Assembly (NCBI RefSeq): GCF_028292365.1
Contig: NZ_JAQGMM010000561.1
Location: 1-37,889 of the forward strand
From: Caballeronia sp.
Lineage (GTDB): Bacteria; Pseudomonadota; Gammaproteobacteria; Burkholderiales; Burkholderiaceae
Direction of reading: 5' to 3'
Length of the DNA: 37,889 nt
Within the stretch, counting starts at the first letter, position 1, and every line of letters begins with the position of its first letter. Shown piece by piece: positions 1 to 8,513 of the stretch. The notes under the pieces were generated by a model. That model ran no database searches. It was not told the DNA's origin and worked only from the letters and a program-made list of their open reading frames with translations. Both the position numbers and the translations under genes were made by a program.

Positions 1-542
1 GCACGGCGGCGGCCGCCGGCGGTTGCATGATGGTGCGGCGCGCGGCGCTGGTGGAGGCGGGCGGCATGGAATCGATTCGTGGCGAACTGATCGACGATTG
101 CAGCCTCGCTTCGCGCATCAAGTTTCGTAATGGCGTGAACGCAGCGCGGCCGATCCGTCTGGATCTTGCCGCCGATAGTGAATCGCTGCGGCCTTACGAT
201 GACTGGCGCGAAATCTGGAACATGATCGCGCGCACGGCGTTCACGCAGTTGCGCTATTCGGCGGTGCTGCTGGTCGGAACGGTGCTGGCAATGTGCGTGA
301 TCTATCTCGCGCCGCCGGTGGTTGCGTTGACGCTGGGTGCAAAGGGCTGGCCGGCATGGCTCGCCTGGATCGCGATGTGTTGCGCCTATGCACCCATGTT
401 GCGCTACTACGGCCGCTCCATAGTCTGGGCGCCGCTATTGCCGGTGATCGCGCTGTTTTATGTCAGCGCAACCGTTGGTTCGGCCATACGGTTCTGGCGC
501 GGGAAAGGCGGGCAGTGGAAGGCGCGGGTCCAGGCGCCTTGA
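1..542 (+). CDS. hpnB: Hopanoid-associated glycosyltransferase HpnB, C-terminal part (5' end outside window)
   Basis: The reading frame is open from the first bases, and TAAAAGGCMMVRR precedes the first internal Met, so the true start lies upstream. The visible 180 or so residues hold the end of a GT2-type glycosyltransferase domain (LIDDCSLASRIK) and then three hydrophobic segments (about residues 85-105, 108-125 and 135-155 of the visible part). The basic tail GKGGQWKAR is typical of HpnB. The family is membrane bound and is thought to work on the sugar or ribose-derived side chain of bacteriohopanepolyols. An hpnA gene nearby on the opposite strand supports the call. Not determinable here: the N-terminal catalytic motifs, promoter and operon partners. 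A ceramide-type glucosyltransferase is the main alternative, but the C-terminal signature fits HpnB better. Confidence 0.85.
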   Translation, partial: TAAAAGGCMMVRRAALVEAGGMESIRGELIDDCSLASRIKFRNGVNAARPIRLDLAADSESLRPYDDWREIWNMIARTAFTQLRYSAVLLVGTVLAMCVIYLAPPVVALTLGAKGWPAWLAWIAMCCAYAPMLRYYGRSIVWAPLLPVIALFYVSATVGSAIRFWRGKGGQWKARVQAP

Positions 543-557
543 GCGAAAGTGACGATG

Positions 558-587
558 AACCGTAAGGGCAGCTTCACCCATACGGTT
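558..587. terminator. Inverted repeat between convergent genes, possible bidirectional terminator
   Basis: AACCGTA at 558-564 pairs perfectly with TACGGTT at 581-587 around a 16-nt loop. It sits in the 49-bp gap between hpnB (plus strand) and the convergent hypothetical gene. There is no T-run on either side, so it is a weak candidate for intrinsic termination. Confidence 0.3.
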
Positions 588-591
588 CAAC

Positions 592-1092
592 TCACCGCTT
601 TGTCAGCAGCGCATACATCTCGATGATCGTATCGGGCGAGAAAGAGAACGGCACCCAGCCGTGTCCGGTATGGCGCAGCACCAACAAACGGTCACCGTTC
701 GCATAACGTTGCGTGGCCATCACCGGGTTTTTCGTCGCGACAAATTTCCAGCCATTCGGCAGGCCGCTCGGTTGTTCGACGTCCATCGAAGCGCGCGCGT
801 TCGATAATTCCTCGATCAACTCCGATACCCCTTCGGGGCTCAACGGCACGGTCACGCCGTTAATTGTCATCGCGATGAGGTTTTTTTCAGGGCGCGAAAC
901 GTTCAGCGTGGGCTTTTCGTAAGCCACGGGCGGTCGTTCTTCAACCGCCGGTTCAACAGCGGCGTCACCAACAGAAGACGCAGAAGAAACAGAAGCAGTG
1001 GAAGAGTCGGGAGAAGCCGGAATAGAAGCGGCGGCGAGAATCAGCTCATCGAGGCTTGATTCCAGCGCGCCGAGCTGGTCGGTTAAGTTCAT
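592..1092 (-). CDS. Hypothetical protein with Ala/Ser-rich N-terminus
   Basis: A 166-residue soluble protein that I do not recognise. Residues 1-20 (MNLTDQLGALESSLDELILA) look helical. Residues about 21-55 are a low-complexity Ala/Ser/Val/Glu linker. Residues about 60-166 look like a folded domain (LNVSRPEKNLIAMTINGVTV followed by a WKFVATKNPVMATQRYANGDRLLVLRH stretch). No signal peptide or membrane segment is visible. It lies on the same strand as hpnA, 157 bp downstream, and converges on hpnB. The 157-bp gap makes cotranscription with hpnA possible but unproven. Codon use is like that of the neighbours, so it is probably a real gene. No function can be assigned. Confidence 0.7.
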   Translation of the reverse strand: MNLTDQLGALESSLDELILAAASIPASPDSSTASVSSASSVGDAAVEPAVEERPPVAYEKPTLNVSRPEKNLIAMTINGVTVPLSPEGVSELIEELSNARASMDVEQPSGLPNGWKFVATKNPVMATQRYANGDRLLVLRHTGHGWVPFSFSPDTIIEMYALLTKR

Positions 1093-1249
1093 GCGTTGTT
1101 TGCCTTGCTAGCCTTGCATCGAACCTGCGATTTTAACTGCTGCGTACCGCGCAACGTCTCCACACGTTGTAACAAAATGCGTGTGCGACGCTAAAAATGT
1201 CATCAAAACAACAGGCACTGCGCGGTGCACGTCATCGCTTCATTTCGCT

Positions 1250-2272
1250 TCATCGTTTCAGATAGCCATTCGCGCGAAACCAGTCCAGCGCGTGACTCAG
1301 GCCTTCGCCATACGGCCGTGCCTTGTACCCCAGTTCCCGTTCCGCTTTCGCTGACGTGAAGTACATCTTGTTCTTCGACATCCTCAAGCCATCGACAGTA
1401 ACAAACGGCTCCTTGCCGCTGAACTTGGCATAAAGCTCCGCGCCGATTGCAAGCGGATACAGCGGGCCGCGCGGCAGCTTGATGGTCGGCGGCTTGCGTC
1501 CGGCGAGGCCGGCGATGTCCGCCAGCATCTGCTGCAGCGACAAATTCTCGCCGCCGAGAATATAGCGCTCGCCGATCACCCCGCGCGCAAGCGCCAGCAA
1601 ATGGCCGTTCGCCACGTCGTCAACATGGACGAGGTTCAGGCCGGTATCGACGAAAGCGGGGATCTTGCCCGTCGCCGCTTCCACGATGATTCGCCCGGTC
1701 GGCGTCGGCTTGACGTCGCGCGGACCGATTGGCGTGGACGGGTTCACGATCACCGCCGGCAAGCCGTCGTTTGCGACCATACGCTCGACCGCGCGCTCCG
1801 CCAGCACCTTGCTGCGTTTGTACGCGCCAATGGTCTGATGGGCCTGAGCAGGCTTGGTTTCATCGACGATATCGCCCGCCGGACTCACCTTCAGCGTCGC
1901 GACGCTGCTCGTGTAGACGATCCGCTCGACGCCCTCGGCCAGCGCTGCGCGCATGGTCGCCTCGGTGCCTTCCAGGTTCGCGCGCTCGATTTCGCCCGGA
2001 TCGCGTGCCCAGATGCGGTAGTCGGCGGCAACGTGGAGCAAGTAGCGCACGCCCTTCATTGCAGCCCGCATGGAGGTTTCATCGCGCATGTCGCCGATCA
2101 CGACTTCAGCGTCGAGACCTTCGAGGTTCTGCCGGGAACTGGTCTTGCGTATGACTACGCGAACATCAAAACCTTGGCTCCGCGCGATGCGCGCCACCGC
2201 CGATCCGACGAATCCGGATGCGCCGGTGACAAGCACGCGTCCACGGGCGAACCCACTTAACGGGTCAGTCAT
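1250..2272 (-). CDS. hpnA: Hopanoid-associated sugar epimerase/dehydrogenase HpnA (extended SDR)
   Basis: A 340-residue extended short-chain dehydrogenase. The NAD(P) Rossmann motif TGASGFVG is at residues 16-23. The catalytic set is Ser122/Ser123 (YTSSVATL) and Tyr151-x3-Lys155 (YKRSK). The sequence resembles dihydroflavonol-4-reductase, and in bacteria the version with VLVTGASGFVGSAVAR and LLHVAADYRIWARDP is HpnA. HpnA is associated with making or modifying the hopanoid side chain in the cytoplasm. The ATG at 2272 is preceded by AGAGG at good spacing. It is divergent from the hybrid kinase at 2431, leaving a 158-bp shared upstream region in which I could not read a confident promoter. The hpnB remnant about 0.7 kb away supports the assignment. 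The exact substrate is not known from sequence. Confidence 0.88.
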   Translation of the reverse strand: MTDPLSGFARGRVLVTGASGFVGSAVARIARSQGFDVRVVIRKTSSRQNLEGLDAEVVIGDMRDETSMRAAMKGVRYLLHVAADYRIWARDPGEIERANLEGTEATMRAALAEGVERIVYTSSVATLKVSPAGDIVDETKPAQAHQTIGAYKRSKVLAERAVERMVANDGLPAVIVNPSTPIGPRDVKPTPTGRIIVEAATGKIPAFVDTGLNLVHVDDVANGHLLALARGVIGERYILGGENLSLQQMLADIAGLAGRKPPTIKLPRGPLYPLAIGAELYAKFSGKEPFVTVDGLRMSKNKMYFTSAKAERELGYKARPYGEGLSHALDWFRANGYLKR

Positions 2273-2430
2273 TTTTGCCTCTTTTTGTCTTGCAAAGGTA
2301 ACAGTTGCGCGTCTTCCGAAGCGTCTCTATTCGCCGCCAGCCCATATGTGACAAGGGCTTGCGGCTCGTGCTATGGTCCGGTGCTACTTAAGTTCACCGT
2401 CACCAAAATTTAAAGAAAAGTCTTTAGCCA

Positions 2431-5400
2431 ATGTTCATAGACAGTCGAAATCGATCCGTGTGGCTCTACTTCGCGATCGCGATGTTGCTCCTGATCGTCT
2501 TTGCGGTCGACTGGCTCACGCCGCTGCGTGTGGCCATCTGGGTGTTCTACATGCTGCCGGTCGCGCTGTGCATGTGGGTCGACCGGCCCAACATGCCGTT
2601 CATCACCGCCGGCGTGGCCTCCGTGCTCATGTTCACGGGTTATATCCTCACCAACGCCGACGCGCTCACCGGCCCGATCGCGCTGCAAATCAATCGCGTG
2701 ATCGGCGTGATCGTGATGTTCGTGCTTGCCGGCGTGGGGCATCTCTATATCAAAACGCGGCTGAACCTGCAACGCAGCGCATGGCTCAAGCAGGGCGAAG
2801 TCCAGATCGGCTTGCAGATGCGCGGCGATCTTGTCCCTGCTGCCGTTGGCGACGGCATTCTTCGCTCGCTCGTGCCGTACGTCGGGGCGCATGTCGCCGT
2901 GTTGTATAGCCGTGAAGGCAATGCGCTCGAGCGCATCGCGGCGTGGGCGCTGCCTGCCGAAAGCGACGTGCCGCAGCGGATCGCGCGGGGCCAGGGACTG
3001 CTCGGGCAAGTGCTCGACGAGAAGCGGGTGATCGAGGTCAGGGGTGCGGGATCGGGCTTCCTGAGGGTGGGCTCGGCGCTGGCATCGGCGCCTGCGAGCC
3101 ACTGCGTGATCGCCCCCATGATGGCCGATGGCGACGTGATCGGCGTGCTGGAGGTAGGTTTTATCGGCGATGAAAACGCGGTGGACGATACCCGCGAGTT
3201 GCTCGAAAACGCCGCTGAAGCGATGGGCATGGCGCTGCGCTCGGCGCAGTATCGCTCGCGGATGGTGGAGTTGCTGGAGGAAACGCAGCGTCAGAGCGAG
3301 GAATTGCAGGTTCAGCAGGAAGAGTTGCGGGTATCGAATGAAGAGCTCGAGGAGCGCGGCCGCGCGTTGATGGAAACGCAGGCGCGGCTCGAAACGCAGC
3401 AGGCCGAGCTCGAGCAGACGAACGTGCATCTCGAGGAATACACGCAGCACCTCGAACGGCAGAAAACGGAACTGGTGCGCGCGCAGAAGGAACTGGAATC
3501 GAACGCGTTGGCGTTGGAGCGCGCGAGCCAGTACAAGTCCGAATTCCTCGCGAACATGTCGCACGAGTTGCGCACGCCGCTGAACAGTTCGCTGATTCTC
3601 GCGAAGCTTTTGCAGGACAACAAGCACGGCAATCTCTCCGACGAACAGGTGCGTTACGCCGCGACCATTCATTCGTCGAACAGCGATTTGCTGTCGCTCA
3701 TCAACGACATCCTGGATTTGTCGAAGGTCGAAGCGGGGCAGATGGACGTGCAGTTCGCGCCTGTTGCTATCGACGGGATGTTGCAGTCGTTGCGGCAATC
3801 TTTCGCACCGATCGCCGACTCGAAGCGCCTGACGTTCGTGACGGAGCGCGCGGAAGGCGTGCCGGAGTATTTCGTCACTGATAACCAGCGGCTTCAGCAA
3901 GTCCTGCGCAACTTGTTGTCGAACGCGTTCAAGTTCACCGAGCAGGGTCAGGTGACCGTTTCGGCGCACAAGGCGGACAACAATGAAAACGCGTTGCGTT
4001 TCGATGTGCGCGATACGGGCATCGGCATTGCGCGCGACAAGCAGGACCTCATTTTCCAGGCGTTCCAGCAAGCCGATGGCACAACCAGCCGCAAGTACGG
4101 CGGCAGCGGACTGGGTTTGTCGATATCGCGGGAATTCTCGCGGTTGCTCGGCGGTTCAGTGAGTGTTTCGAGCGAGCCGGGCAGGGGCAGCGTGTTTTCG
4201 GTCACGCTGCCGCTGGCTGTTCGTGAAGGCACGGTAACCGCGAAGCTCGATGTGATCGGGCATATGAGCGAGCCGGAGACTGCCGCGGCAAACGATGCGC
4301 CGACGAATACGGCTATGGCCGCTGCCGCGAACGACAGCGCCGCCCTCGTGCAGAACCACGCGCCCGCGCATCTCGTGGCAATGGCATCGGCTTCTTCTCC
4401 TGAGCCGTCGTCCTGGCGCGCGCCGACTGCGAACTTCCCGGCGCCGCAACCCATAGCCGATGACCGCGCCAACCGCAAGCGCCCGGACCGCGTGATCCTC
4501 GCGATTGAAGACGACTTGCGTTTCGCGCACATCCTGCACGACCTCGCGCATGAACTCGAATTCGACTTCGTGCATGCGACAACCGCGTCGCAAGGCGTCG
4601 AACTGGCCCGCACCTTGCAGCCCAACGGCATCCTGCTCGACGTGGGCTTGCCCGACCAGTCGGGCCTGACCGTGCTCGAATGGCTCAAGCATGATCCGCT
4701 CACAAGGCACATTCCGATTCACATCGTCTCATCGACGGATCATGCCGATGTCGCGCTGCATCTCGGCGCGATCGGCTACACGCTCAAACCAAGCGCACGC
4801 GACACGCTGGCCGGCGCGATCCGCAAGCTCGAAGCGCGCTCGGCGCAAGGCACGCGGCGCGTGCTGGTGGTCGAGGACGACCCCGTGCTGCGCCAGAGCA
4901 TCCACGCACTGCTCAAGAGCGCGACGGTCGAGATCGTGGAAGCCGGGACGATTGCAGCGGCGCTCGAGCAGATGAACCGCGTCACCTTCGATTGCATCGT
5001 GATGGACCTGGCCTTGCCGGATGGTTCAGGTTATGACTTGCTGGAACGGGTATCGACGTCGCAGGAGCATGCGTCGCCGCCGGTGATCGTGTACACGGGG
5101 CGCGTGTTGTCGCCGGACGAGGAGCAACGCCTGCGTCGTTATTCCAAGTCGATCATCATCAAGGGCGCGAAGTCGCCGGAACGGCTGGTGGACGAAGTGA
5201 CGTTGTTCCTGCATAGCGTCGAGAGCGCGTTGCCGCCCGAGCAGCAACGCATGCTGCGCGCGGCGCGCCAGCGCGACGACGTGTTCGAGGGCCGCACGAT
5301 CCTGCTGGCCGAAGACGACGTGCGCAATATCTTCGCGCTGTCGCACGTGATCGAGCCCTTGGGGGCGAAGCTGGAAATCGCGCGTAATGGCCGCGAGGCG

Positions 5401-5661
5401 CTCGATTCGCTTGCCCGCCATCCGCAGATCGATCTCGTGCTGATGGACATCATGATGCCGGAAATGGACGGGCTCACCGCCATGACCGAGATCCGCAAGA
5501 ACCCCGAGCATGCGCGGCTGCCGATCATCGCGCTGACCGCCAAAGCGATGGCGAGTGATCGCCAGAAGTGCCTGGAAGCAGGGGCGGACGACTATATTTC
5601 GAAGCCGATCGACGTCGACAAGCTGGTGTCGCTGTGTCGAGTCTGGTTGCGCCAACGATAG
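2431..5661 (+). CDS. Membrane hybrid histidine kinase: 4 TM, GAF, coiled coil, HisKA-HATPase, three receivers
   Basis: This 1076-residue protein begins with about four membrane helices (residues 10-110). A GAF-like domain follows (about 120-275) and then a long Glu/Gln-rich coiled coil (about 275-365). HisKA carries the phospho-acceptor His378 in MSHELRTPLN, and HATPase_c covers about 480-605. A Pro/Ala-rich linker leads to three receivers with Asp737 (LLDVGLP), Asp859 (VMDLALP) and Asp1006 (LMDIMMP). The third receiver is the most canonical, ending in KP. In the second the usual KP is replaced by IIIKGAK, a known variant in this architecture. The stimulus is unknown; the GAF could bind a small ligand. 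It leads a same-strand run with cheR (12 bp later), cheB (2 bp) and a receiver-kinase (32 bp), so these probably form one pathway. The upstream region is shared divergently with hpnA. Confidence 0.92.
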   Translation: MFIDSRNRSVWLYFAIAMLLLIVFAVDWLTPLRVAIWVFYMLPVALCMWVDRPNMPFITAGVASVLMFTGYILTNADALTGPIALQINRVIGVIVMFVLAGVGHLYIKTRLNLQRSAWLKQGEVQIGLQMRGDLVPAAVGDGILRSLVPYVGAHVAVLYSREGNALERIAAWALPAESDVPQRIARGQGLLGQVLDEKRVIEVRGAGSGFLRVGSALASAPASHCVIAPMMADGDVIGVLEVGFIGDENAVDDTRELLENAAEAMGMALRSAQYRSRMVELLEETQRQSEELQVQQEELRVSNEELEERGRALMETQARLETQQAELEQTNVHLEEYTQHLERQKTELVRAQKELESNALALERASQYKSEFLANMSHELRTPLNSSLILAKLLQDNKHGNLSDEQVRYAATIHSSNSDLLSLINDILDLSKVEAGQMDVQFAPVAIDGMLQSLRQSFAPIADSKRLTFVTERAEGVPEYFVTDNQRLQQVLRNLLSNAFKFTEQGQVTVSAHKADNNENALRFDVRDTGIGIARDKQDLIFQAFQQADGTTSRKYGGSGLGLSISREFSRLLGGSVSVSSEPGRGSVFSVTLPLAVREGTVTAKLDVIGHMSEPETAAANDAPTNTAMAAAANDSAALVQNHAPAHLVAMASASSPEPSSWRAPTANFPAPQPIADDRANRKRPDRVILAIEDDLRFAHILHDLAHELEFDFVHATTASQGVELARTLQPNGILLDVGLPDQSGLTVLEWLKHDPLTRHIPIHIVSSTDHADVALHLGAIGYTLKPSARDTLAGAIRKLEARSAQGTRRVLVVEDDPVLRQSIHALLKSATVEIVEAGTIAAALEQMNRVTFDCIVMDLALPDGSGYDLLERVSTSQEHASPPVIVYTGRVLSPDEEQRLRRYSKSIIIKGAKSPERLVDEVTLFLHSVESALPPEQQRMLRAARQRDDVFEGRTILLAEDDVRNIFALSHVIEPLGAKLEIARNGREALDSLARHPQIDLVLMDIMMPEMDGLTAMTEIRKNPEHARLPIIALTAKAMASDRQKCLEAGADDYISKPIDVDKLVSLCRVWLRQR

Positions 5662-5673
5662 CCAGGATTCGTC

Positions 5674-6516
5674 ATGCCACATCGAACCCTGAAGAACACG
5701 GAAGAAGCGGTCTTCGACATCGAGTTGAAGCTGTTGCTCGAAGCCGTTTATCTGAAGTATCAGCACGACTTCCGTCATTACTCCGTGAGTTCGCTGCGCC
5801 GGCGCCTGACGCAGGCGCTGCACGATCTGGGCTATGCGACGCTGTCGCAATTGCAGGAGCGCATTCTCCGGGACGCCACGTTGTTCTCGCGCTTGTTCCA
5901 GTACCTGACGGTGCAGGTCAGCGAGATGTTCCGCGACCCGCCGTATTTCCGCGCCATTCGCGAGCAGGTCGTGCCGATCCTGCAGACGTATCCATCCATC
6001 AAGGTGTGGGTGGCGGGCTGCAGCAGCGGTGAGGAATTGTGGTCGCTCGCGATTCTGTTCGCCGAAGAGAACATTGCGGACCGTACGGTTTTGTACGCCA
6101 CCGATATCAACGCTGACGCCTTGCGCCAGGCCGAGAATGGCATTTACCCGCTGGATCGGCTGGCAAGTTTCAGCCAGAATTATCTGGCGGCGGGTGGCAA
6201 ACGCTCGCTCTCCGACTACTACCACGCAGCTTATGGCGCGGCGAAATTTTCGCAGACTCTCAAGTCGCGCGTGGTCTTCGCCGATCACAGCCTCGCCACC
6301 GACAGCGTGTTTCTCGAAGCGCATCTCGTGTCTTGCCGCAACGTGCTGATCTATTTCGACCGTGCGTTGCAGGACCGCGCGCTGGGCCTGTTCAGCGACT
6401 CGCTGGTACGGCGCGGATTTCTTGGGCTGGGCAGCAAAGAGAGCCTGCGGTTCTCAAAACACGCAGGCAGTTTCGCCGATTTCGATGCGCGCGAGCGTTT
6501 GTATCAAAAGGTCTAG
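5674..6516 (+). CDS. cheR: CheR-family protein-glutamate O-methyltransferase
   Basis: A 280-residue CheR homologue, the usual length for the stand-alone enzyme. An N-terminal helical domain (about 1-85) is followed by a Rossmann methyltransferase domain. The AdoMet-binding loop reads VWVAGCSSGEELWSLA, close to the family W-x-A-x-CSxGEE pattern. Later signatures are ATDIN and SCRNVLIYF. Classical CheR transfers methyl groups from AdoMet to glutamates of chemoreceptors, but no methyl-accepting protein is in this window. It starts 12 bp after the hybrid kinase stop and ends 2 bp before cheB. This suggests translational coupling and a role in reversible methylation of a sensory partner, possibly the kinase's own coiled coil (inference). 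The start ATG has a CAGGAT Shine-Dalgarno-like sequence. Confidence 0.88.
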   Translation: MPHRTLKNTEEAVFDIELKLLLEAVYLKYQHDFRHYSVSSLRRRLTQALHDLGYATLSQLQERILRDATLFSRLFQYLTVQVSEMFRDPPYFRAIREQVVPILQTYPSIKVWVAGCSSGEELWSLAILFAEENIADRTVLYATDINADALRQAENGIYPLDRLASFSQNYLAAGGKRSLSDYYHAAYGAAKFSQTLKSRVVFADHSLATDSVFLEAHLVSCRNVLIYFDRALQDRALGLFSDSLVRRGFLGLGSKESLRFSKHAGSFADFDARERLYQKV

Positions 6517-6518
6517 CG

Positions 6519-7127
6519 ATGACACCATCGATCGATTATCTCGATGCAATCGAAGCCGTTGTGATTGGGGCATCGGCGGGAGGCGTCGAGGCGTTGAATC
6601 ACGTTCTGCCTGCGCTGCCGGCCAATTTTCGCCCTGCCGTGCTGGTGGTCGTGCATGTCAGGAGCGACCCGCCCAGCTTGCTGCCCGCGCTGTTTGCCGC
6701 GCGTTGCAAACTGCCGGTCGTTGAGCCTGACGACAAGCACGAGATCACCGGCGGCACGATCTATGTGGCGCCGCCGGGGTATCACATGCTGGTCGAGCCT
6801 GACTGCACGATCTCCCTTTCCGTCGATCCGCCCGTGAGGTTTTCGAGGCCATCGGTGGATGTTTTGTTTGAATCGGCGGCGCTATGTTTTGCCGATACGC
6901 TGCTCGGCGTCGTGCTGTCCGGTGCCAACGACGACGGTGCGCGCGGGCTGGTTGCGATCTCGTGGGCAGGCGGGCGCTGCTGGGCGCAGGACCCGGATAC
7001 CGCGGTGGCCAACGCCATGCCGCTTGGCGCCATCGCGCGCGGCGGCGTGCACGACATTCTTACGCTCGACGTCATGGCCGCACGCTTGGGCGCCATGGTG
7101 GCGAACCCGCGCCGCCAACGCGATTGA
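6519..7127 (+). CDS. cheB: CheB-type protein-glutamate methylesterase lacking a receiver domain
   Basis: A 202-residue stand-alone methylesterase domain. The catalytic triad is visible: Ser19 in GASAGG, His46 in VVHV, and Asp139 in LSGANDDGA. Normal CheB has an N-terminal receiver (total about 350 residues) that gates the esterase. That domain is absent here, so control must come from elsewhere, perhaps the upstream receivers. The enzyme hydrolyses glutamyl methyl esters placed by CheR and can deamidate glutamine. The frame stays open upstream into cheR, but the ATG at 6519, 2 bp after the cheR stop, is the natural start because it places GASAGG near the N-terminus as in the family. It is followed by the receiver-kinase gene. 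Call by homology; receptor partner unknown. Confidence 0.87.
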   Translation: MTPSIDYLDAIEAVVIGASAGGVEALNHVLPALPANFRPAVLVVVHVRSDPPSLLPALFAARCKLPVVEPDDKHEITGGTIYVAPPGYHMLVEPDCTISLSVDPPVRFSRPSVDVLFESAALCFADTLLGVVLSGANDDGARGLVAISWAGGRCWAQDPDTAVANAMPLGAIARGGVHDILTLDVMAARLGAMVANPRRQRD

Positions 7128-7130
7128 CCT

Positions 7131-7166
7131 GGAGCTGACACGCTAATGGAACTCCGCTAATGGAAC
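7131..7166 (+). promoter_or_regulatory. Translation-coupling element: SD plus four-codon mini-ORF over a 12-bp direct repeat
   Basis: The 12-mer CGCTAATGGAAC occurs at 7141-7152 and again at 7155-7166, separated by 2 bp. Each copy contains an ATG. GGAG at 7131-7134 is at a usable distance from the first ATG (7146) but 25 nt from the second (7160). Translation from 7146 gives Met-Glu-Leu-Arg-stop, and its TAA (7158-7160) overlaps the ATG of the receiver-kinase gene as TAATG. This looks like termination-reinitiation coupling, perhaps created by the small duplication. Confidence 0.5.
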
Positions 7167-8341
7167 ACATCAGGCAACTTGCCAGGCAGTCGCTCAGGCC
7201 GCCCATTTACGTCCTGATCGTCGACGATGTGCAGAACAACATCACTGCGCTGGAAGCTTCGCTCGCGCGGCCGGACATCTCGGTGCTTGCGGCAGGATCG
7301 GGGCCGGCCGCGCTCGAACTGTTGCTCAAGCATGAAGTCGCGCTCGCCATTCTCGATGTCAACATGCCTGGCATGGATGGCTTCGAACTGGCCGAACTCA
7401 TGCGCGGCAGTCCGCGTACCGCGCATGTGCCGATCATCTTCCTGACCGCGACCGCGCAGGACACCGGGCGCACGTTTCGCGGCTATGAAGCGGGCGCGGT
7501 GGACTTCCTGTACAAGCCGTATGACTCGCGGATCCTGAATTCGAAGGTGGATGTGTTCATCCAGATCGAGAAGCAGAAGCAGCAGCTCGCCACGCAACTG
7601 GCGACCGTGCAGCAACTTCTCGACGCCAACGAAATGCTCATGGCTGTGCTCGGCCATGATCTGCGTACGCCGCTGTCGGCGGTGATTGCATCGGCGGAAT
7701 ATCTTGCGCGGTTCGTGCCGGATGAGAACGTCGCGAATATCGGCACGCGCATCAAGAGCAGCGGCATGCGGATGGTGCGTATGGTCGACCAGTTGCTCAA
7801 TCTCGCCCGGCTGCGTGGCGGGCGTGTGACGCTGCAGCCGCGGGCAGTGGAGTTGATGACGCTGGCGAAGAATATCGTTGAAGAATACGAAGCCCGGGTG
7901 GGTAAAGGCCGCATCTTCATTTTCCGCGATGGCGATACGCTGTTGCAGGGCGATGGCGATCTGTTGTCGCAGGTGTTTTCCAATTTGATCGGCAACGCGC
8001 TGACTCATGGGCGTGACGGTTCGGCCATTCAGGTGCGTCTGAACGGCGACGCTGCCGACGATGTCCTGATCAGCGTGCAAAACGCGGGCGAGATTCCCGT
8101 CGATGTATTGCCGACCATTTTTGCGCCGTATCGGTCGGGGCGGCCGCAGCAGGAAACGGGCGGGCTTGGACTTGGGCTCTACATCACGCGCGAGATAGCG
8201 CTGATGCATGGCGGGCGCGTGGAAGTACGCTCTGACGCGGAGAGCGGCACGGTATTCGAAGTGACGTTGCCGCGCGAAGCGGTGGCGCGGCGCGGGAGTA
8301 GCGACACGGCCGAGGGTGCACAGCCGTTCCGGCTGAGGTGA
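7160..8341 (+). CDS. Receiver-histidine kinase fusion (REC-HisKA-HATPase)
   Basis: A 393-residue soluble protein. The N-terminal receiver (about 16-135) has the acidic pair Asp22/Asp23, phospho-acceptor Asp66 (ILDVNMPGMDG), Thr96 and Lys119 (YKPYD). A short Gln-rich coiled coil (about 135-158) leads to HisKA with His166 (GHDLRTPLS). The HATPase_c follows (about 250-375) with N and G boxes (FSNLIGNALTHG, TGGLGLGLYITREI). This is the order of kinases that receive phosphate before passing it on, so it probably takes input from the hybrid kinase at 2431 and may act with CheR and CheB. No DNA-binding output is encoded in this run, so the downstream target is unknown. The start overlaps the TAA of a four-codon mini-ORF (see separate entry). 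Confidence 0.9.
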   Translation: MEHIRQLARQSLRPPIYVLIVDDVQNNITALEASLARPDISVLAAGSGPAALELLLKHEVALAILDVNMPGMDGFELAELMRGSPRTAHVPIIFLTATAQDTGRTFRGYEAGAVDFLYKPYDSRILNSKVDVFIQIEKQKQQLATQLATVQQLLDANEMLMAVLGHDLRTPLSAVIASAEYLARFVPDENVANIGTRIKSSGMRMVRMVDQLLNLARLRGGRVTLQPRAVELMTLAKNIVEEYEARVGKGRIFIFRDGDTLLQGDGDLLSQVFSNLIGNALTHGRDGSAIQVRLNGDAADDVLISVQNAGEIPVDVLPTIFAPYRSGRPQQETGGLGLGLYITREIALMHGGRVEVRSDAESGTVFEVTLPREAVARRGSSDTAEGAQPFRLR

Positions 8342-8513
8342 GGGCGCAACAATGCTTTGGTCGTGATTTCGTGCTGGATGATCTCGGTAATCCCATGCGC
8401 ACTGCCGGTTTTGCCGGTCTTGTCTAAAATGCGGCCTGATGGCGTTCGCCGGGGTGTGCCTTCGGCACCCATCTGGCGGCGTGGCGAATCAGCACTAATC
8501 GGGAGAAGCAAAC

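Noticed and set aside
2410..4071. Long open frame (553 codons) on the minus strand inside the hybrid kinase gene
   Set aside because: It is antisense to clear HisKA/GAF coding sequence, its product is a His/Arg-rich low-complexity chain with no domain, and GC-rich third positions create such frames.
5026..6324. 432-codon minus-strand open frame across the hybrid kinase end and cheR
   Set aside because: Same reason: product rich in Arg/Gln/His without domains, opposite to conserved receiver and CheR sequence.
7157..8209. 350-codon minus-strand open frame opposite the receiver-kinase
   Set aside because: Antisense shadow; the plus strand encodes complete REC-HisKA-HATPase motifs.
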